From Valencia hispanica (Eukaryota; Chordata; Actinopteri; Cyprinodontiformes; Valenciidae): a stretch of DNA of 64,000 nucleotides. The notes below the pieces were generated by a model. The model ran no database searches, was not told the DNA's origin, and worked only from the letters and a program-made list of their open reading frames with translations. A program made the position numbers and the translations under genes. Where the stretch lies: NCBI GenBank assembly GCA_963556495.2, contig OY747702.1, positions 7,537,280-7,601,279 of the forward strand, read 5' to 3'. Numbering within the stretch: position 1 is the first letter of the stretch; each line of letters starts with the position of its first letter. Shown one piece after another: positions 22,438 through 33,714 of this stretch.

Positions 22438-23535
22438 GGTAGCAACCATAGACTGTATATAAAGATGGATGGAGCCTTCATGATGTCACCTGTAGGTTTC
22501 TGAAGGGCTAAAATGAAGCCCAGTGGGAGGTTCTCACTACCGCCATCTTGGCAGCGTCAAGCGTCTCATCACGCCCAGGAAATACAAAAAATGGGCAAAG
22601 AGGTGGCATTGAGAGTGGGGTTGTGAGGGTAGGGGCAGATGATTGACACCCATCAAACTCCAAAATTGAGCCAATGTAGCTATGAGCTAACTGAGCTAAT
22701 CAAAGCTAACGTCGGTTAGTGGGCGCTTTTAGCCAGAAAACCGCGGTTGAGCGACTCTGCTACCCCTCTGCCTTCTAGGCATATACAATTTTTTTTTAAA
22801 GCATGAAGTCTTGTTGGTACATAACGTTTACTAAAACTATGAATTTTAATTTAAAAAGTCTTAATAATCAAATGTAAAGAAGAAATGTGACCCATTCTAC
22901 CCATTTTTGACCAAGCAGCGTTATTTTAAATGCACAGCAGAAATATAGTTTTACTTACTGAAAAAATGGAGCAGAGACTTCTTGGATGGTCTCTTAGTGT
23001 AATCAGTACCACAGCAAGCCATCTTTGTCCGATAAGTGCACAATTAATATCCGAACACAAATAAACATTGCAAACGCAGCTGATGGTCAAGTTCAGAGAA
23101 ACAAAATAGCCGAGACTGTTAATGTGAGGCCGAGACAGAAGGCCTTCCCTGGAGCAAGCAGGGAGAGCAAGCCGCTAGCCACCTCCGCTAGCGCTGACTG
23201 CTCATCTGAGACCTGTCAATCAAAAGGACACAACCCTTATAATTCATAACTTCAAGCTTAAATGACATCTAAATGGATGAGTTATAAAAAACAAATCACC
23301 CCCCTCAGAGTTGTCATGACGGTAAACCTGACCTATTTAACCTAAAATGTGTTTTTTGTTCCAGGCTGTAAACATGTTTATTTCTGCTGTGAAGTTGGCC
23401 TTTTTAACATGGGAGTCAATGGGAACTTACTCCTTTCTGGAGCCAACCCCTAGTGGATGAGGGGGGAACTGCAATTCATGTCACTTCTGGGTTGGCTTCA
23501 CATTTGGCTGGAGGAGTTTGCCACTTGGTAGCAAC
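22438..23535. mobile_element. 1.1-kb element between 9-bp direct repeats
   Basis: GGTAGCAAC occurs at 22438-22446 and 23527-23535. Just inside the left copy is 'catagactgtatataaag', a motif I recognise as very common in teleost genomes. The two ends are not inverted repeats of each other. There is no long ORF and no tail. The interior has 'gagctaactgagctaatc'-like repeats near 22680. An 8- or 9-bp duplication suggests a cut-and-paste element, but the superfamily is not clear. Confidence 0.5.
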
Positions 23536-23539
23536 TCAG

Positions 23540-23903
23540 AGCCGGCCCTAGTGTTTTTGGTGCCCCAGGCAAGATTGTTGTTTGGCAGCACTAGACTGGT
23601 AACAGGCCCAACTCTTGACTCAGTTCAAGTTCCATTTTTAAATTACTGATTGTCTAAAGAAGAAATACTCACCTTCCTTGTCCTCCTTGTAGAATCTTGT
23701 TCTGGATGTTCCTTCCTCATGCTCGATTCCTCGTTCCAGTCAAAATCCTCTGGTCAGCCTCCACACTGCTTCTCCCTGGATTCTCCAATAGCACTCAGCT
23801 GTTCTCTGTTCCAGCCGAGGGTGGACTCCTACCTGTCCATCCTCTGCCATTCCACCTACAATAAGGAGACACTGGATCAGAGATCTTGCCAAACACCCAC
23901 ACC
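23540..23903. repeat. Older repeat sequence hosting the hAT-like insertion
   Basis: 23545-23590 resembles the end of a hAT-type element ('ggccctagtgtttttggtgc'). 23640-23903 is C/T-rich repeat-like sequence that appears to continue at 26930-27180 ('cctactcacctcctccag'). The hAT-like element at 23904-26921 separates the two parts. Confidence 0.35.
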
Positions 23904-24032
23904 CAGGGGTGGACTGGCCATCTGGCATACCGGGTATCATCCCGGAGGACCCTTGACCCAATGTGGGCCGGTCCGCTGTTTTTTTTGTTTTTTTTTGTTT
24001 GTTTTTTTCCTCTCTCTAAATTCCCTCCAATT

Positions 24033-24224
24033 GTGCCGGCCAACTGGCTACAGAGGGCTAGCAGTTTGTTGCCAGGTGGCGCTGAAAAAGTGTGGCTCAA
24101 AAAGCTGAAACCTCTGGAGGTGGGAGCTGCTAAATGTTTAAGGTTGACAGACCTATGTGGTGCCGGGGTCACCACCCCAGCAGTGCTGCTGCGCGAGGAG
24201 ACGCGCAAAGTGGAGACATCCATG
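24033..24224 (+). pseudogene. Possible first exon of a hAT-related protein
   Basis: An open frame ending in 'LEVGAAKCLRLTDLCGAG' and 'REETRKVETSM' runs into a good splice donor ('gtaagt' at 24225). The Lys-rich start followed by an AAKCL-x-LTDL-like block recalls N-terminal exons of fish hAT/ZBED-type proteins. That similarity is from memory and was not tested. No BED zinc finger or transposase core is present downstream. Confidence 0.3.
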
Positions 24225-24445
24225 GTAAGTAACGTTAGCATGCAGTTGTGACCTGAATAACTGAATACTTGTGACAACATATTAGCCCAGAGTTGAAGGG
24301 CTGACTGTTGGTAGTTGCGGTTGATTTAGTTAAATATGCCAAATTGTGATACTTTCGGTTAGTATTGTTCAGATGATTTAGCTAAGCTAGCTAACAGCTA
24401 CTAACGGCAGCGTTCTCTGGTTGCCATAGCAACAGTAAACATTAA

Positions 24446-25340
24446 GGGGAGACACTACAGGTGAATAGGGAAAAAAGTTAGCTTCAAGACACCTTCATGA
24501 AACTTGACAAACTTAATCCTAGTAATAACACAAAATCTTTTGTATTAGAAGTTTTTATATAAATTTTGTTTAGATATGCAAATGAGGAGTAATCTGGTTA
24601 AAAATGTGCTAATTTGCATATATTTGTAAAGTATCATCTCAAAATTGGTGAGAGACAGATTACATTTTTCTTAAATTTTCTAATATATGTTATCAAAAAC
24701 TTTTTACAGAGGGAAATAGGTTTATTTCATTTCATTACTTCATAAATCAAAAAACAGTGTCAATAGCTCAGAAAACTCATTTTCTTCCTGTTTTTTTACA
24801 CAAAATAGCACATATATATTTTTTAGAATGATGTATTGACAAATCGCTCTGTCATTTTCTTTCAGCTCATAGCATAGAACAATGGTGGAAGGTTTGGTGT
24901 ATATAGGTATAACTGATTTCAAGATTTTTCGTTTTGAATGTTGGAAAAAACGAATTTTGAGAAAAACGCAATTACAGATTTGCATTAGATAATTCAATGC
25001 AATGTGAAGTGCAAATAACCCTCGAATCCCTTGTTTCGTGTTTGTGATTGGTCATTAATTTAAACAGGCATACCATTTTTGGACATTTTTCTTTTTGGGG
25101 GGCTTTTTGTTTAGACCGCTTCGCCTTAACAGGCAACCGGAAACAGTGAGACGGAAAATAGAACGCCAAATCTGCTGTCTCACCCGCACTAAAATGATAA
25201 AAATTGCCGATTTTAGAGGTGTTTCAGAGTTGTAGTTTGTTTTATTCTGAAAGCCAACATGTTAAGGATGTTAAATATCCACAAATCTCAAAATTGACCA
25301 GGTCACGAAAAATCCATGTTTTTGCCTGTAGTGTCTTGCC
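24446..25340. mobile_element. Non-autonomous TTAA-site element (Kolobok- or piggyBac-like)
   Basis: The ends are inverted repeats: left 'ggggagacactacagg' and right, reverse complemented, 'ggcaagacactacagg'. Each is flanked by TTAA (24442-24445 and 25341-25344). TTAA duplication is shared by piggyBac and Kolobok; the purine-rich GGGG start favours Kolobok. The 895-bp AT-rich interior has no transposase. It lies inside the hAT-like element. Confidence 0.65.
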
Positions 25341-25484
25341 TTAACATGAACTAATGTGTCAAGCCACATGTGCTCTATTTGTTAACTGCTATCAAGAAAT
25401 ATTACTCTCATTTGTACTGTAGTATGCATGAGAGGAGATGCTGCGAGATTTGTGGACTTTTATGTACAGTCGGCTGATAATGTA

Positions 25485-26878
25485 CAGTCGTGGCCAAAAG
25501 TTTTGAGAATTACATAAATGTTGGAAATTGGAAAAGGTACTGCTTAAGTTTTTATAATAGCAATCTGCATATACTCCAGAATGTTATGAACAGTGATCAG
25601 ATGAATTGCATAGTCCTTAGAATGGCAGACTTGACATGTTAAAAGGAGGGTGATGCTTGAAATCATTGTTCTTCCATTGTTAACCATGGTAACCTGCAAA
25701 GAAACGCGTGCAGCCATCATTGCCTTGCATAAAAATGGCTTCACAGGCAAGGATATTGTGGTTACTAAAACTGCACCTAAATCAACAATTTATAGGATTA
25801 TCAAGAACTTCAAGGAAAGAGGTTCAATTCTTGTTAAGAAGGCTTCAGGGTGTCCAAGAAAGTCCAGCAAGCGCCAGGATCGTCTCCTGAAGAGGATTCA
25901 GCTGCGGGATTGGAGTGCCACCAGTGCAGAGCTTGCTCAGGAATGGCAGCAGGCAGGTGTGAGCGCATCTGCACGCACAGTGAGGCGAAGACTTTTGGAA
26001 GATGGCCTGGTGTCAAGAAGGGCTGCAAAGAAGCCACTTCTCTCCAAAAAAACATCAGGGACAGATTGACCTTCTGCAGAAAGTCTGGTGAATGGACTGC
26101 TGAGGACTGGGGCAAAGTCCTATTCCCCGATGAAGCCTCTTTCCGATTGTTTGGGGCATCTGGAAAAAGGCTTGTCTGGAGAAGAAAAGGTGAGCGCTAC
26201 CATCAGTCCTGTGTCATGCCAACAGTAAAGCATCCTGAGACCATTCATGTGAGGGGTTGCTTCTCATCCAAGGGAGTGGGCTCACTTACAATTTTGCCCA
26301 AAAACACAGCCATGAATAAAGAAAGGTACCAAAACACCCTCCAACAGCAACTTCTTCCAACAATCCAACAACAGTTTGGTGAAGAACAATGCATTTTCCA
26401 GCATGATGGAGCACCGTGCCATAAGGCAAAAGTGATAACTAAGTGGCTCAGGGACCAAAACATTGAAATTTTGGGTCCATGGCCTGGAAACTCCCCAGAT
26501 CTTAATCCCATTGAGAACTTGTGTTCAGTCCTCAGGAGACGGGTGGACAAACAAAAACCCACTAATTCTGACAAACTCCAAGGAAGTGATTATGAAAGAA
26601 TGGGTTGCTATCAGTCAGGATTTGGCTCAGAAGTTTATTGAGAGCATTCCCAGTCGAATTGCAGAGGTCTTGAAAAAGAAGGGCCAACACTGCAAATACT
26701 GACTCTTTGCTTAAATGTCATGTAATTGTCAATAAAAGCCTTTGAAACGTATAAAGGGCTTGTAATTATATTTCAGTACATCACAGAAACAACTGAAACA
26801 AAGATCTAAAAATAGTTTTGCATCAAACTTTGTGAAAACTAATATTTGTGTCATTCTCAAAACTTTTGGCCACGACTG
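25485..26878 (+). mobile_element. Tc1-like transposon with near-perfect ends
   Basis: The terminal inverted repeats begin 'cagtcgtggccaaaagtttt' on both ends, match perfectly for 26 bases, and are flanked by TA (25483-25484, 26879-26880). The length of 1,394 bp is typical for the superfamily. It moves by cut and paste with a DDE transposase. The insertion lies inside the hAT-like element. A short decoy of the terminus ('tacagtcgg') occurs at 25465. Confidence 0.92.
25686..26702 (+). pseudogene. Tc1-like transposase, two compensating frameshifts
   Basis: N-terminal paired-type HTH domain: 'TRAAIIALHKNGFTGKDIV' and 'STIYRIIKNFKERGS'; a second HTH near 'TSAELAQEWQQAGVS'. Catalytic residues of the DD34E triad are visible in 'LFPDEASFRLF', 'FQHDGAPCHKAKV' and '[10 protein letters not shown]'. 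The frame is lost by one missing A in the A-run at 26046-26052 and regained by one extra G near 26582. Apart from these the ORF is open to the stop at 26700, so decay is recent. Confidence 0.9.
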
Positions 26879-26921
26879 TAGTGGGCTGGTCTGGACAGAA
26901 AATGCCAGGGCTGAATTTCTG

Positions 26922-27180
26922 CCCACACCTGGCTGACCATAATCATTGGTTTCCTACTCACCTCCTCCAGAAAACGCCTACACTCACCCCACAGCAAGAA
27001 CCTCTACTTCCACAAGATTCACTACCAATCAAATAACTACTTGGCTTCCTCAGTCCTGTCCTCCTGTTAGGATTCCACAGCCGGCAACATCTCCTTCCAG
27101 TTCCAGAACCATTTCAATCAATTCAATCATTCAAGTATGTGGTTGCTGCCGGATTCAGAGTCTCTGCCTATCATTATGAC
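26922..27180. repeat. Right part of the repeat split by the hAT-like element
   Basis: Begins with the second copy of CCCACACC and continues in the C/T-rich style of 23640-23903. Contains a short 'caatcaattcaatcattcaa' run near 27115. Confidence 0.35.
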
Positions 27181-28164
27181 AGTCTGTGTGTAAATATATC
27201 TTGTATTAGTTTCATAGCATTATTTTTGGAAAAACAAAAATTGTTCTGCCTAAAACATATTTTTCTAATATGTATTTTTATAGATTTTCATTTTAGTCTA
27301 CCTGAATTTGCACATAACTTCTGATAATGTCTAATTACATCATAGCAAAATATGAGTAGGTGTCAGATGTTCTGATCAGGTATTCAATACTGCAGTAGCC
27401 ATTTTACAGAATACTTTTTTTACTCTTACTTGATTCATTTCTGCTTTGTACTTAAGAAGAAAAAAGTTGAAGTACTACTTTTACTGGAGTACAGTTTTTT
27501 GTGTTCTCTACACACCTTTGGTAATGCTAACGCCGCTAATTATGCTAATCACTTATAATAGAGGCTAAACACAGTTTAAAATATCAAGTCGAAATCGTTT
27601 TTGTTTTGTTCTAAGTTTAAATACAGTTTACAAGATCTTTGTTCTACAGCTACATACATGGGATGCTCCTCAGCTCCTTATTAAAATAAATGCTGGTAGT
27701 GATTCTTAAGGATTGTTCAGAATCAGCTCTGATCTGTATCTGCAGAGATGTAACATAATGTTAATTACTTTGTTCACTGACAAAGCAGAATTACTCTCTC
27801 CTTTACCTATAGGTACTGTACTGTAAACTGTAGATATTAGATTAAATTCGCTACAGTGCTCAGTTTAAAACTTGTGAACAGCAACAGAATAAAACTCATT
27901 AAACAACTTCTTCTAATGTTCTAGTAGGCTAGTATTTTCAGACCTAAGTAGGCCTGGAAATAAAAAGGTTTTGAAGTTCTGTCTCCAACTGGTCCTGGCG
28001 CCAGCTGGCTTCATTACCTGAGATATTACAGCAAGATTGAGCTCAATGGTTTTTTATTTATTCTGTAAACTATCATCACTAGGTTTTCTGTGAAATGATT
28101 ATGAAAAATTATCCCAAAAATAATTCCATTACTTTTTTGAACAAGGTGGTAGAAACTCTCAGAT
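27181..28164. other. No gene recognised
   Basis: AT-rich unassigned sequence. The stretch 27340-27520 ('tttttactcttacttgattc', 'agtactacttttactggagt') looks like a degraded fish repeat, but I cannot name it. Confidence 0.35.
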
Positions 28165-28592
28165 CTTCTTATTGTTTTTATTTTCTGTTACATAGAAAGT
28201 TCTCTTATATCAGATCTTCTGTTCCTTCTGTGTTTCTGCTCTGTCTTCTCAAACCCCCAGACGGTCGTAGCAGATGGCCGCTCCTACTTAGCCTGGTTCT
28301 GTTGGAGGTTTCTTCCTGTTAAAGGGGAGTTTTTCCTCTCCACCGTCGCTACATGCTTGCTCAGTATGAGGGATTGCTGAAGGATTGCTGTGGTTGGAAA
28401 GTCTGCATCAATGGGGCCCAACCTCACGTCAATGACTGACGCAATCTGCTGGGATTCCTTAAATAGGAAACTTTTTAACTGATTGGAACGTTTGTATAAA
28501 TGTATTGAAATAACTTCTTGTAAAGTACCTTGAGATGACATCTGTTGTGAATTGGCGCTATATAAATAAACTGAATTGAATTAAATTTTTGT
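28165..28592 (+). mobile_element. L2 LINE 3' UTR fragment
   Basis: Plus-strand copy, well conserved: 'cttctcaaacccccagacgg', 'ttcctgttaaaggggag', 'ccttgagatgacatctgttg', 'tatataaataaactgaattg'. Very close to the consensus seen at 6460-6650 and 49822-50200, so a relatively young insertion. Confidence 0.82.
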
Positions 28593-29971
28593 AATTGTCA
28601 ATTTTGAAAGAAATTCATGAATTGGCATGATTTTTATTAATATTCAACTTATAATTCCAACACTACTACTTCTGTTAAAAGGAGATTATTCATGTGAATT
28701 TCTAATTAATGTGTGTTTGTTGGTTAAAGTGTTTATATGTGTTACGATTCAGTGGAAGGAAGTACATTTTTGGTCAGATAATGGAAAGCAGTACTGGGGA
28801 AAATGAACTCCCTTATTTTACACTCACCCACACAATGGACACTACTACATTCTATTGCACACATGCTTAAACTATGTGCACATTCGTCTTTGCTTACACA
28901 CTCTAACACACACACACACACGCACAAAGATAGGAGTACTCATGAACACAGTTCAGGCCACCGGTTATGTGCTCCAAATCCATAAATCATAATGTTTCTG
29001 CAAAAGCAGAATTTCATTTCCCTGCCGGTGTCTTATCAGGCTAAGGAGGGATATACACCCCATCATCATGCTCGTTTATTATCTCTTTGAATAGGCTGTG
29101 GCAGGGCTAGGGCTATAACCTGGCAAGATTAGGCAAGAGACTGGATTAGACGATTAACTGAAATAGCATATCAGGGCTAAGTCTATTACCTAAAGCACCA
29201 GTATCATGCTCCCATCCAGATATTCACTAACTACATGCAGCCATGGCCACATTGGAAAGTTCCTTTCATTTGTTCCTTTATTATCTATTCTCTCTCTGGC
29301 TATTAATTTGAACACTTGAGTTAACTGGGGTTCCTGCAAAGCCACGCTGGCCCAGAACTTCAGACTTGTCTTGCTAGTGTGCTGCATTCAGCTACATAAC
29401 GTTGGACTTTAGTGTTCATACTGAACAACAGCAATTTCTTCTATTAAGAAAACAAATTTAGCTTCCTTTCGCATAATATCCAGGAGGCATCATATTATCT
29501 GTGGGCTGCTTAAACTGCTCCGTGTTCCCCACACCACTTTAGACAAAAAACATGTGCTTCCATTCTGTCAGTACAGTTCAAATAAAATAAAATGATAAAT
29601 AAATGATAATAAATAAAATAATAATGCAAATATTTGAGGTGCATAACAATATTTTTCAGTGTTTTCAATAAACGTCATGGTATTTTTTGCTCTTAAAAAA
29701 CAATTATTCAACTGAAAAGAAGATTAAAATACTTTGTTTGTAGCGCAAATCAAAAAGAAGCAGCTTTTTTCTTCTTTTGGGACTGTCATTTTTACAAGTT
29801 TTACTAACCATTAATCTATTAAACTATTATTATTATTATTATTATTAACTATCAAAGCTGGATCCAGAGAATACATTTATGTATCAAAGTTTTACAAATC
29901 TTTAAATTGATAGTGGGATTCAACACTATGAAAAAGGGCTGATGCTCCAGAACATTTGTTATTCTCCCTAA
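28593..29971. other. No gene; unique and AT-rich sequence
   Basis: 28985-29390 has a unique, moderately GC sequence with 'gacgattaactg' and 'ggctattaattt' cores that might be conserved noncoding DNA. 29575-29650 is AAT-rich. A short (CA)n lies at 28908-28920 and (ATT)n at 29825-29847. ORFs here are short and motif-free. Confidence 0.3.
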
Positions 29972-30899
29972 ACCCTAGTTTATAATTCTCCATTTGGTAC
30001 GGACACACGCAGATCTATTATCCGTGGATGCAAGGGCTGTCCAACAGGCACGCTACGACGGACAAGGTAGAGCCTATCCATTTAACTATCCATCAAACGC
30101 AACTGTGAGCGCACATCTGTGATTGGTCAACCCAACATCATTTCACCAGAACGGTGCTCTATAGTCGATTTAATGAGCAGTCAATGCAGCTTTTGACCAC
30201 TAGATGCTTTATATTGCAAGGCCAGTTTATCTGAGGTCCTCCCCTCAGGCCGGAGATTCAGAGTCCCTTGTTTTAAGTCCAATAGAACAAGGAACTCTTT
30301 TATACCAAGTGCAATTTGGCTGCTAAATTTGCACAACTCTGGGACCTAGATGAGTCGTAGTGTAACAGTGTTGTTTAATTAGCAGTTTTGGTTTTTTTTT
30401 GTTTTTTTTTTTAGGTGTTTGCCGTGTTTACTTGTTGTGTTATCTGTATGTTTACCTGGCTGCAAGACTAGTTTCCCTTAGGGGACAATAAACTGAAACT
30501 GAACTGAACTAATCTGGTCTTTTGGTGATTTTGAACACCAGGAGATGTAGAGAACAACAAAACAGACCTCTGTGCTTGTTTGTTTCTTTACATGCGGTTT
30601 TAGAGTATTCTATGAGCTGCACTTGTAGTAAAAAGCTTTCCAACTCAATCAGAACTCGCTCTCTGTCAGCCATTGATTGTTGTGCAGATGTGCGCTGAAG
30701 TAAATAAACTGTCATTGACCAGAGACATTACTGCAATGGTAGGCAGACCCGTCAGATAACTTCTCCACCCCCTGCTGTCCTGGTGGGGAACTGCTTTGCA
30801 ACACTGACACACCAACAGAGAAGTATAAAAGGAAAACGTCTCCATCAATACGTGTGCATGTGAGTGCAAACTCGCTGACAGAGAAATATAAACTAGGCT
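29972..30899 (-). mobile_element. PIF/Harbinger-like MITE, copy 1, with nested LINE end
   Basis: Reverse-complement homologue of 53295-53926. Ends: left 'accctagtttataattctcc', right 'gaaatataaactaggct'. Flanks TAA (29969-29971) and TCA (30900-30902) fit a TWA-type 3-bp duplication with one mutation. There is no transposase. The extra ~280 bases at 30234-30511 are a LINE 3' end absent from copy 2. Confidence 0.65.
30234..30511 (+). mobile_element. LINE 3' end nested in the MITE
   Basis: It reads 'LPSGRRFRVPCFKSNR' and 'NSFIPSAIWLLN', the last blocks of a CR1/L2-group ORF2, then a short 3' UTR and an AACTG-type tail. ATCTG is duplicated at 30229-30233 and 30512-30516. Copy 2 of the MITE (around 53640-53660) gives the uninterrupted site. 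Confidence 0.72.
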
Positions 30900-31256
30900 T
30901 CAGGGCCGCCTTCCTCACATAGACTCCTATGCATTTTACGCTGACCGCCAAATTTCTTTAGCCAAGATAGTTCGAGTTTCCGCCTTATCGGCTATCAGTC
31001 AACTTACATGTGCATCACGTGAAGTTGTGAGGATGGGGCCACGCACACAGGCCACTCCTGTTTACAGTCGCCATATGAGAAGAGAGTGTAATTCTCTGAA
31101 ATGTCCGTAACAAAATACAACAGGATGATGCTCGATAGAACTGGCTGCTTTTCTCGGTAACCTGCTGGGACACCACAGGTATGTTTTGGGAGGAGCCTTG
31201 GTAGCAGGATTCAAAAAATCTCTCTCTCCCTCAAATAATCCAGACAGCAGCTTTAA

Positions 31257-31787
31257 AGCTACATTGTGTATTTTTTTGAGTGAATTCTTAGCCAAAGCCC
31301 CTTTGTTCTTTCAAAATATGTGCTCATTCATGTGTAATTACTTCCACCTACTAATGAAAGTATTATTTTAAGGGTAGAATCTGCTATTCAGAATACATAC
31401 GCGCGAGTAATGGCTGAATCCATGTTGAGCCTCCATCTTTGAAATACATTTGCCAAAGAGGGACATTCCTGGAAATTCTAGCTCCGCCCTTCGCACTTTG
31501 GCTACACTCAGTTGCACCGTGACGAATGTCAGAGGGAGATTGTCTACTCGCGACGCGGCAGACGTCTGACTAGATAACTAAATACAAAGTAGTGTTCTAA
31601 AGTAACCTCATCACTGGAAGGAACACTGGACGAAGTCGTAGGACTGGAAGCCATGTTAACCTTGGCATGAAACAGCCATCGTAGGAGTTAAAACGCCCTC
31701 GGAATGGGGGGGTGGGAGGTGGGGCTAGAACGTAATATTCAGTTGGTTATTACCGCTAGATGGGAGAAGTTCTTACACAATGTAGCT
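31257..31787. mobile_element. Short MITE with 14-bp inverted ends
   Basis: AGCTACATTGTGTA at 31257-31270 is matched by its reverse complement at 31774-31787. The interior is non-coding with a GC-rich centre ('ctactcgcgacgcggcagac'). Flanking duplication is not clear. The superfamily is undetermined. Confidence 0.5.
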
Positions 31788-31894
31788 CTAACTATTATTA
31801 GTTCAAAAACGATTAATTAATGTTTCACTAACTTCTTGCATTTCTGTTGGTTTTCATATTTATTGAATAAATTAAAAATTCCATCTGATTGTTG

Positions 31895-32320
31895 AGGGAA
31901 ACCCAGATATCCCTGTCCCTGATGACACTTTTCAGCTTATTGGTGGATCCCCAGTCATTTCTTGGCCAGAAGGGATACACAGTCTGTCAAGAAAAATCTA
32001 GTTCTACTCCAGGGTCTCCTCCCAGTGGGATGTACTCAGAATGTACCCTGATCAAATGTCTCAAGCAACTCAGCTGGTTCCTTTTGATGCAGAAGAGCAG
32101 CGGCTTTACTCCAAGAGATGATGGCGAGTCGGAGAGTAGACAGATCAATGAATTATGAGCTTTCATTCTGCCATAACTCTTTCTTCACCATGAGAGACTG
32201 TAGTAGTGCCCCCATCATAGCAGACAAGGCCCTCCCTATCCATCTTCCACTTTATCCTACCATCATTCATGAACAAGATACCAAGATACCTGAAGATTAC
32301 CTCATGTGACGGATCACATG
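31895..32320 (-). pseudogene. LINE C-terminal remnant (RTE-like?)
   Basis: On the minus strand: 'TDCVSLLAKKWLGIHQ', preceded by a GRRP-type block and an 'LLHQKEPAELLET'-like stretch. This matches the 'W-R-D-Y-V-S-x-LAWERLGIP' and 'LLHIERSQLRWLGH' ends of a well-known fish LINE family. There are several frameshifts. Only the last part of the element is present. Confidence 0.5.
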
Positions 32321-32574
32321 AGGAAAAGACTGACCCCCAACCCAGAGGGTAAAGAGCTAAACTGCTTGTTGGTTGGTCTTATTAAAAAATGTACATCACT
32401 GTAACAAAAAATCATACGCCACCATCTCTGGCACCAAACTGCAATCAAGCATTTGACATAATTGTAAATAAATGTTGTTGTGGAGGAATTCTGGGATATG
32501 GTTTTAGTTTAGCCACATTGAAAGGTTTTAGAACATGAACCTATTTACCTATTTAAGGTCATGTCTCAGCAACT

Positions 32575-32790
32575 CAATTAGGTTTAAGTCCAAATTTTAC
32601 GAGCTCACCTTTATTTTGTTTGTGTGAAACATTAGAAGATGAACTTGCCACCAGGTCCTGAAAGCAGCCCCAGATCATCACACTGCTACCTCTATGTTTG
32701 ACTGTGCACAGATGGCGCAGGTCTGTGCGCGCTTCCCCCAAGAGGCAAGGTGTGATTTTTGGCCTATTTCTAGCCCATTTTCTAGTCATG
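32575..32790 (-). pseudogene. Tc1-like transposase fragment
   Basis: A minus frame of 71 codons contains 'TVKHRGSSVMIWGCFQDL', equivalent to the VKHGGGSVMVWGCF block that lies between the first and second Asp of Tc1 transposases. No terminal repeats are detectable. Confidence 0.6.
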
Positions 32791-33714
32791 CAGCAATTTT
32801 TGTGATCGGTTCGTCTTCAAAGCTGTATAAAAACAAATATTGTTTCCTCAAGAATTTCTCCTTGCATATTAAATTTCTCTCACATATGTTTTAAATACAA
32901 AACAATTGCTGTAAAAGTATATGGTTTACCATTGCAGAGTCCTACACTGGTCCAATTTGATAAACTCAGCAGTTATGCTCTCCAGTGCCTCCGTAGCGCT
33001 CCACTGTGCTGTCAGCTGAGCTCTCAGATAGCTGTGCACTGAGTATGGTGTCCAGGTCTGAGATGATGCTCAAATGCTCTCATAGAAATTTTTTATTGAT
33101 TGATTCAGTTACCTGAACTCCGTACGTAAAATTGAGCATGTCTGCACATCTGCACCAAGTGGTCAGGGATGTGAATTGTAAACTGTCAAAATGATGGACG
33201 CACTTCAGACTTTTCTGTCACAGTTTTTTTTTTTACGGTCGAAGACAGAAAATAAAGTGAATACTGATTTATATTACAATTAATTATTTCCCTCTCTATT
33301 TCTCTGGAATGTTGCACAGCTGATATTTATTTTATGCAGAACTGTACTAAACTGTAGTGAAGTTACAGTTGAAGTTTCTGCGTAAAGAACTGCAAGGGTT
33401 GCAAGGAAAATGCGTTTGTTTTTGTTTGTTGCGCATTCTACTTCTGGGGCGAATATATTATTAATGTAGCCAAAAGTGTTTTTTGTGCTCCGATGTGGAT
33501 TATAATGATCCTTCCCAGCCAACAGCCAACATGATGGAGGTTTTCAGGGCCGTTTGAAAAAACAAGATAAAACACATCTGGCTTTCAACTTTTATTGATT
33601 GAATAAAGATATGCTTTTCAACACCTGTTAATACGCCGCAGTACATATTGTAATAAAACATCAACAGGATGAATACCTATACATGAATAATTATTATTAT
33701 TGTCCCCAGCAAAA
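32791..33714. other. No gene recognised
   Basis: AT-rich, with a C-rich CTCC patch near 32970. No frame with recognisable motif. Confidence 0.35.

Larger units (their letters stand above)
23904..26921 (+). mobile_element. hAT-like element, itself carrying two nested transposons
   Basis: The left end 'caggggtggactggcc' is a typical hAT terminus. The 8-mer CCCACACC lies immediately outside at 23896-23903 and again at 26922-26929, the size expected for a hAT target-site duplication. The right end ('gaaatgccagggctgaattt' type) is recognisable but its terminal inverted repeat is poor. After removing the TTAA-site element (24446-25340) and the Tc1 (25485-26878) only about 0.7 kb of hAT sequence remains, with no catalytic domain. 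Confidence 0.55.

Noticed and set aside
24740..25169. Minus-strand ORFs of 65-85 codons
   Set aside because: AT-rich, Lys/Ile/Phe-heavy, motif-free, and inside a non-autonomous TTAA element.
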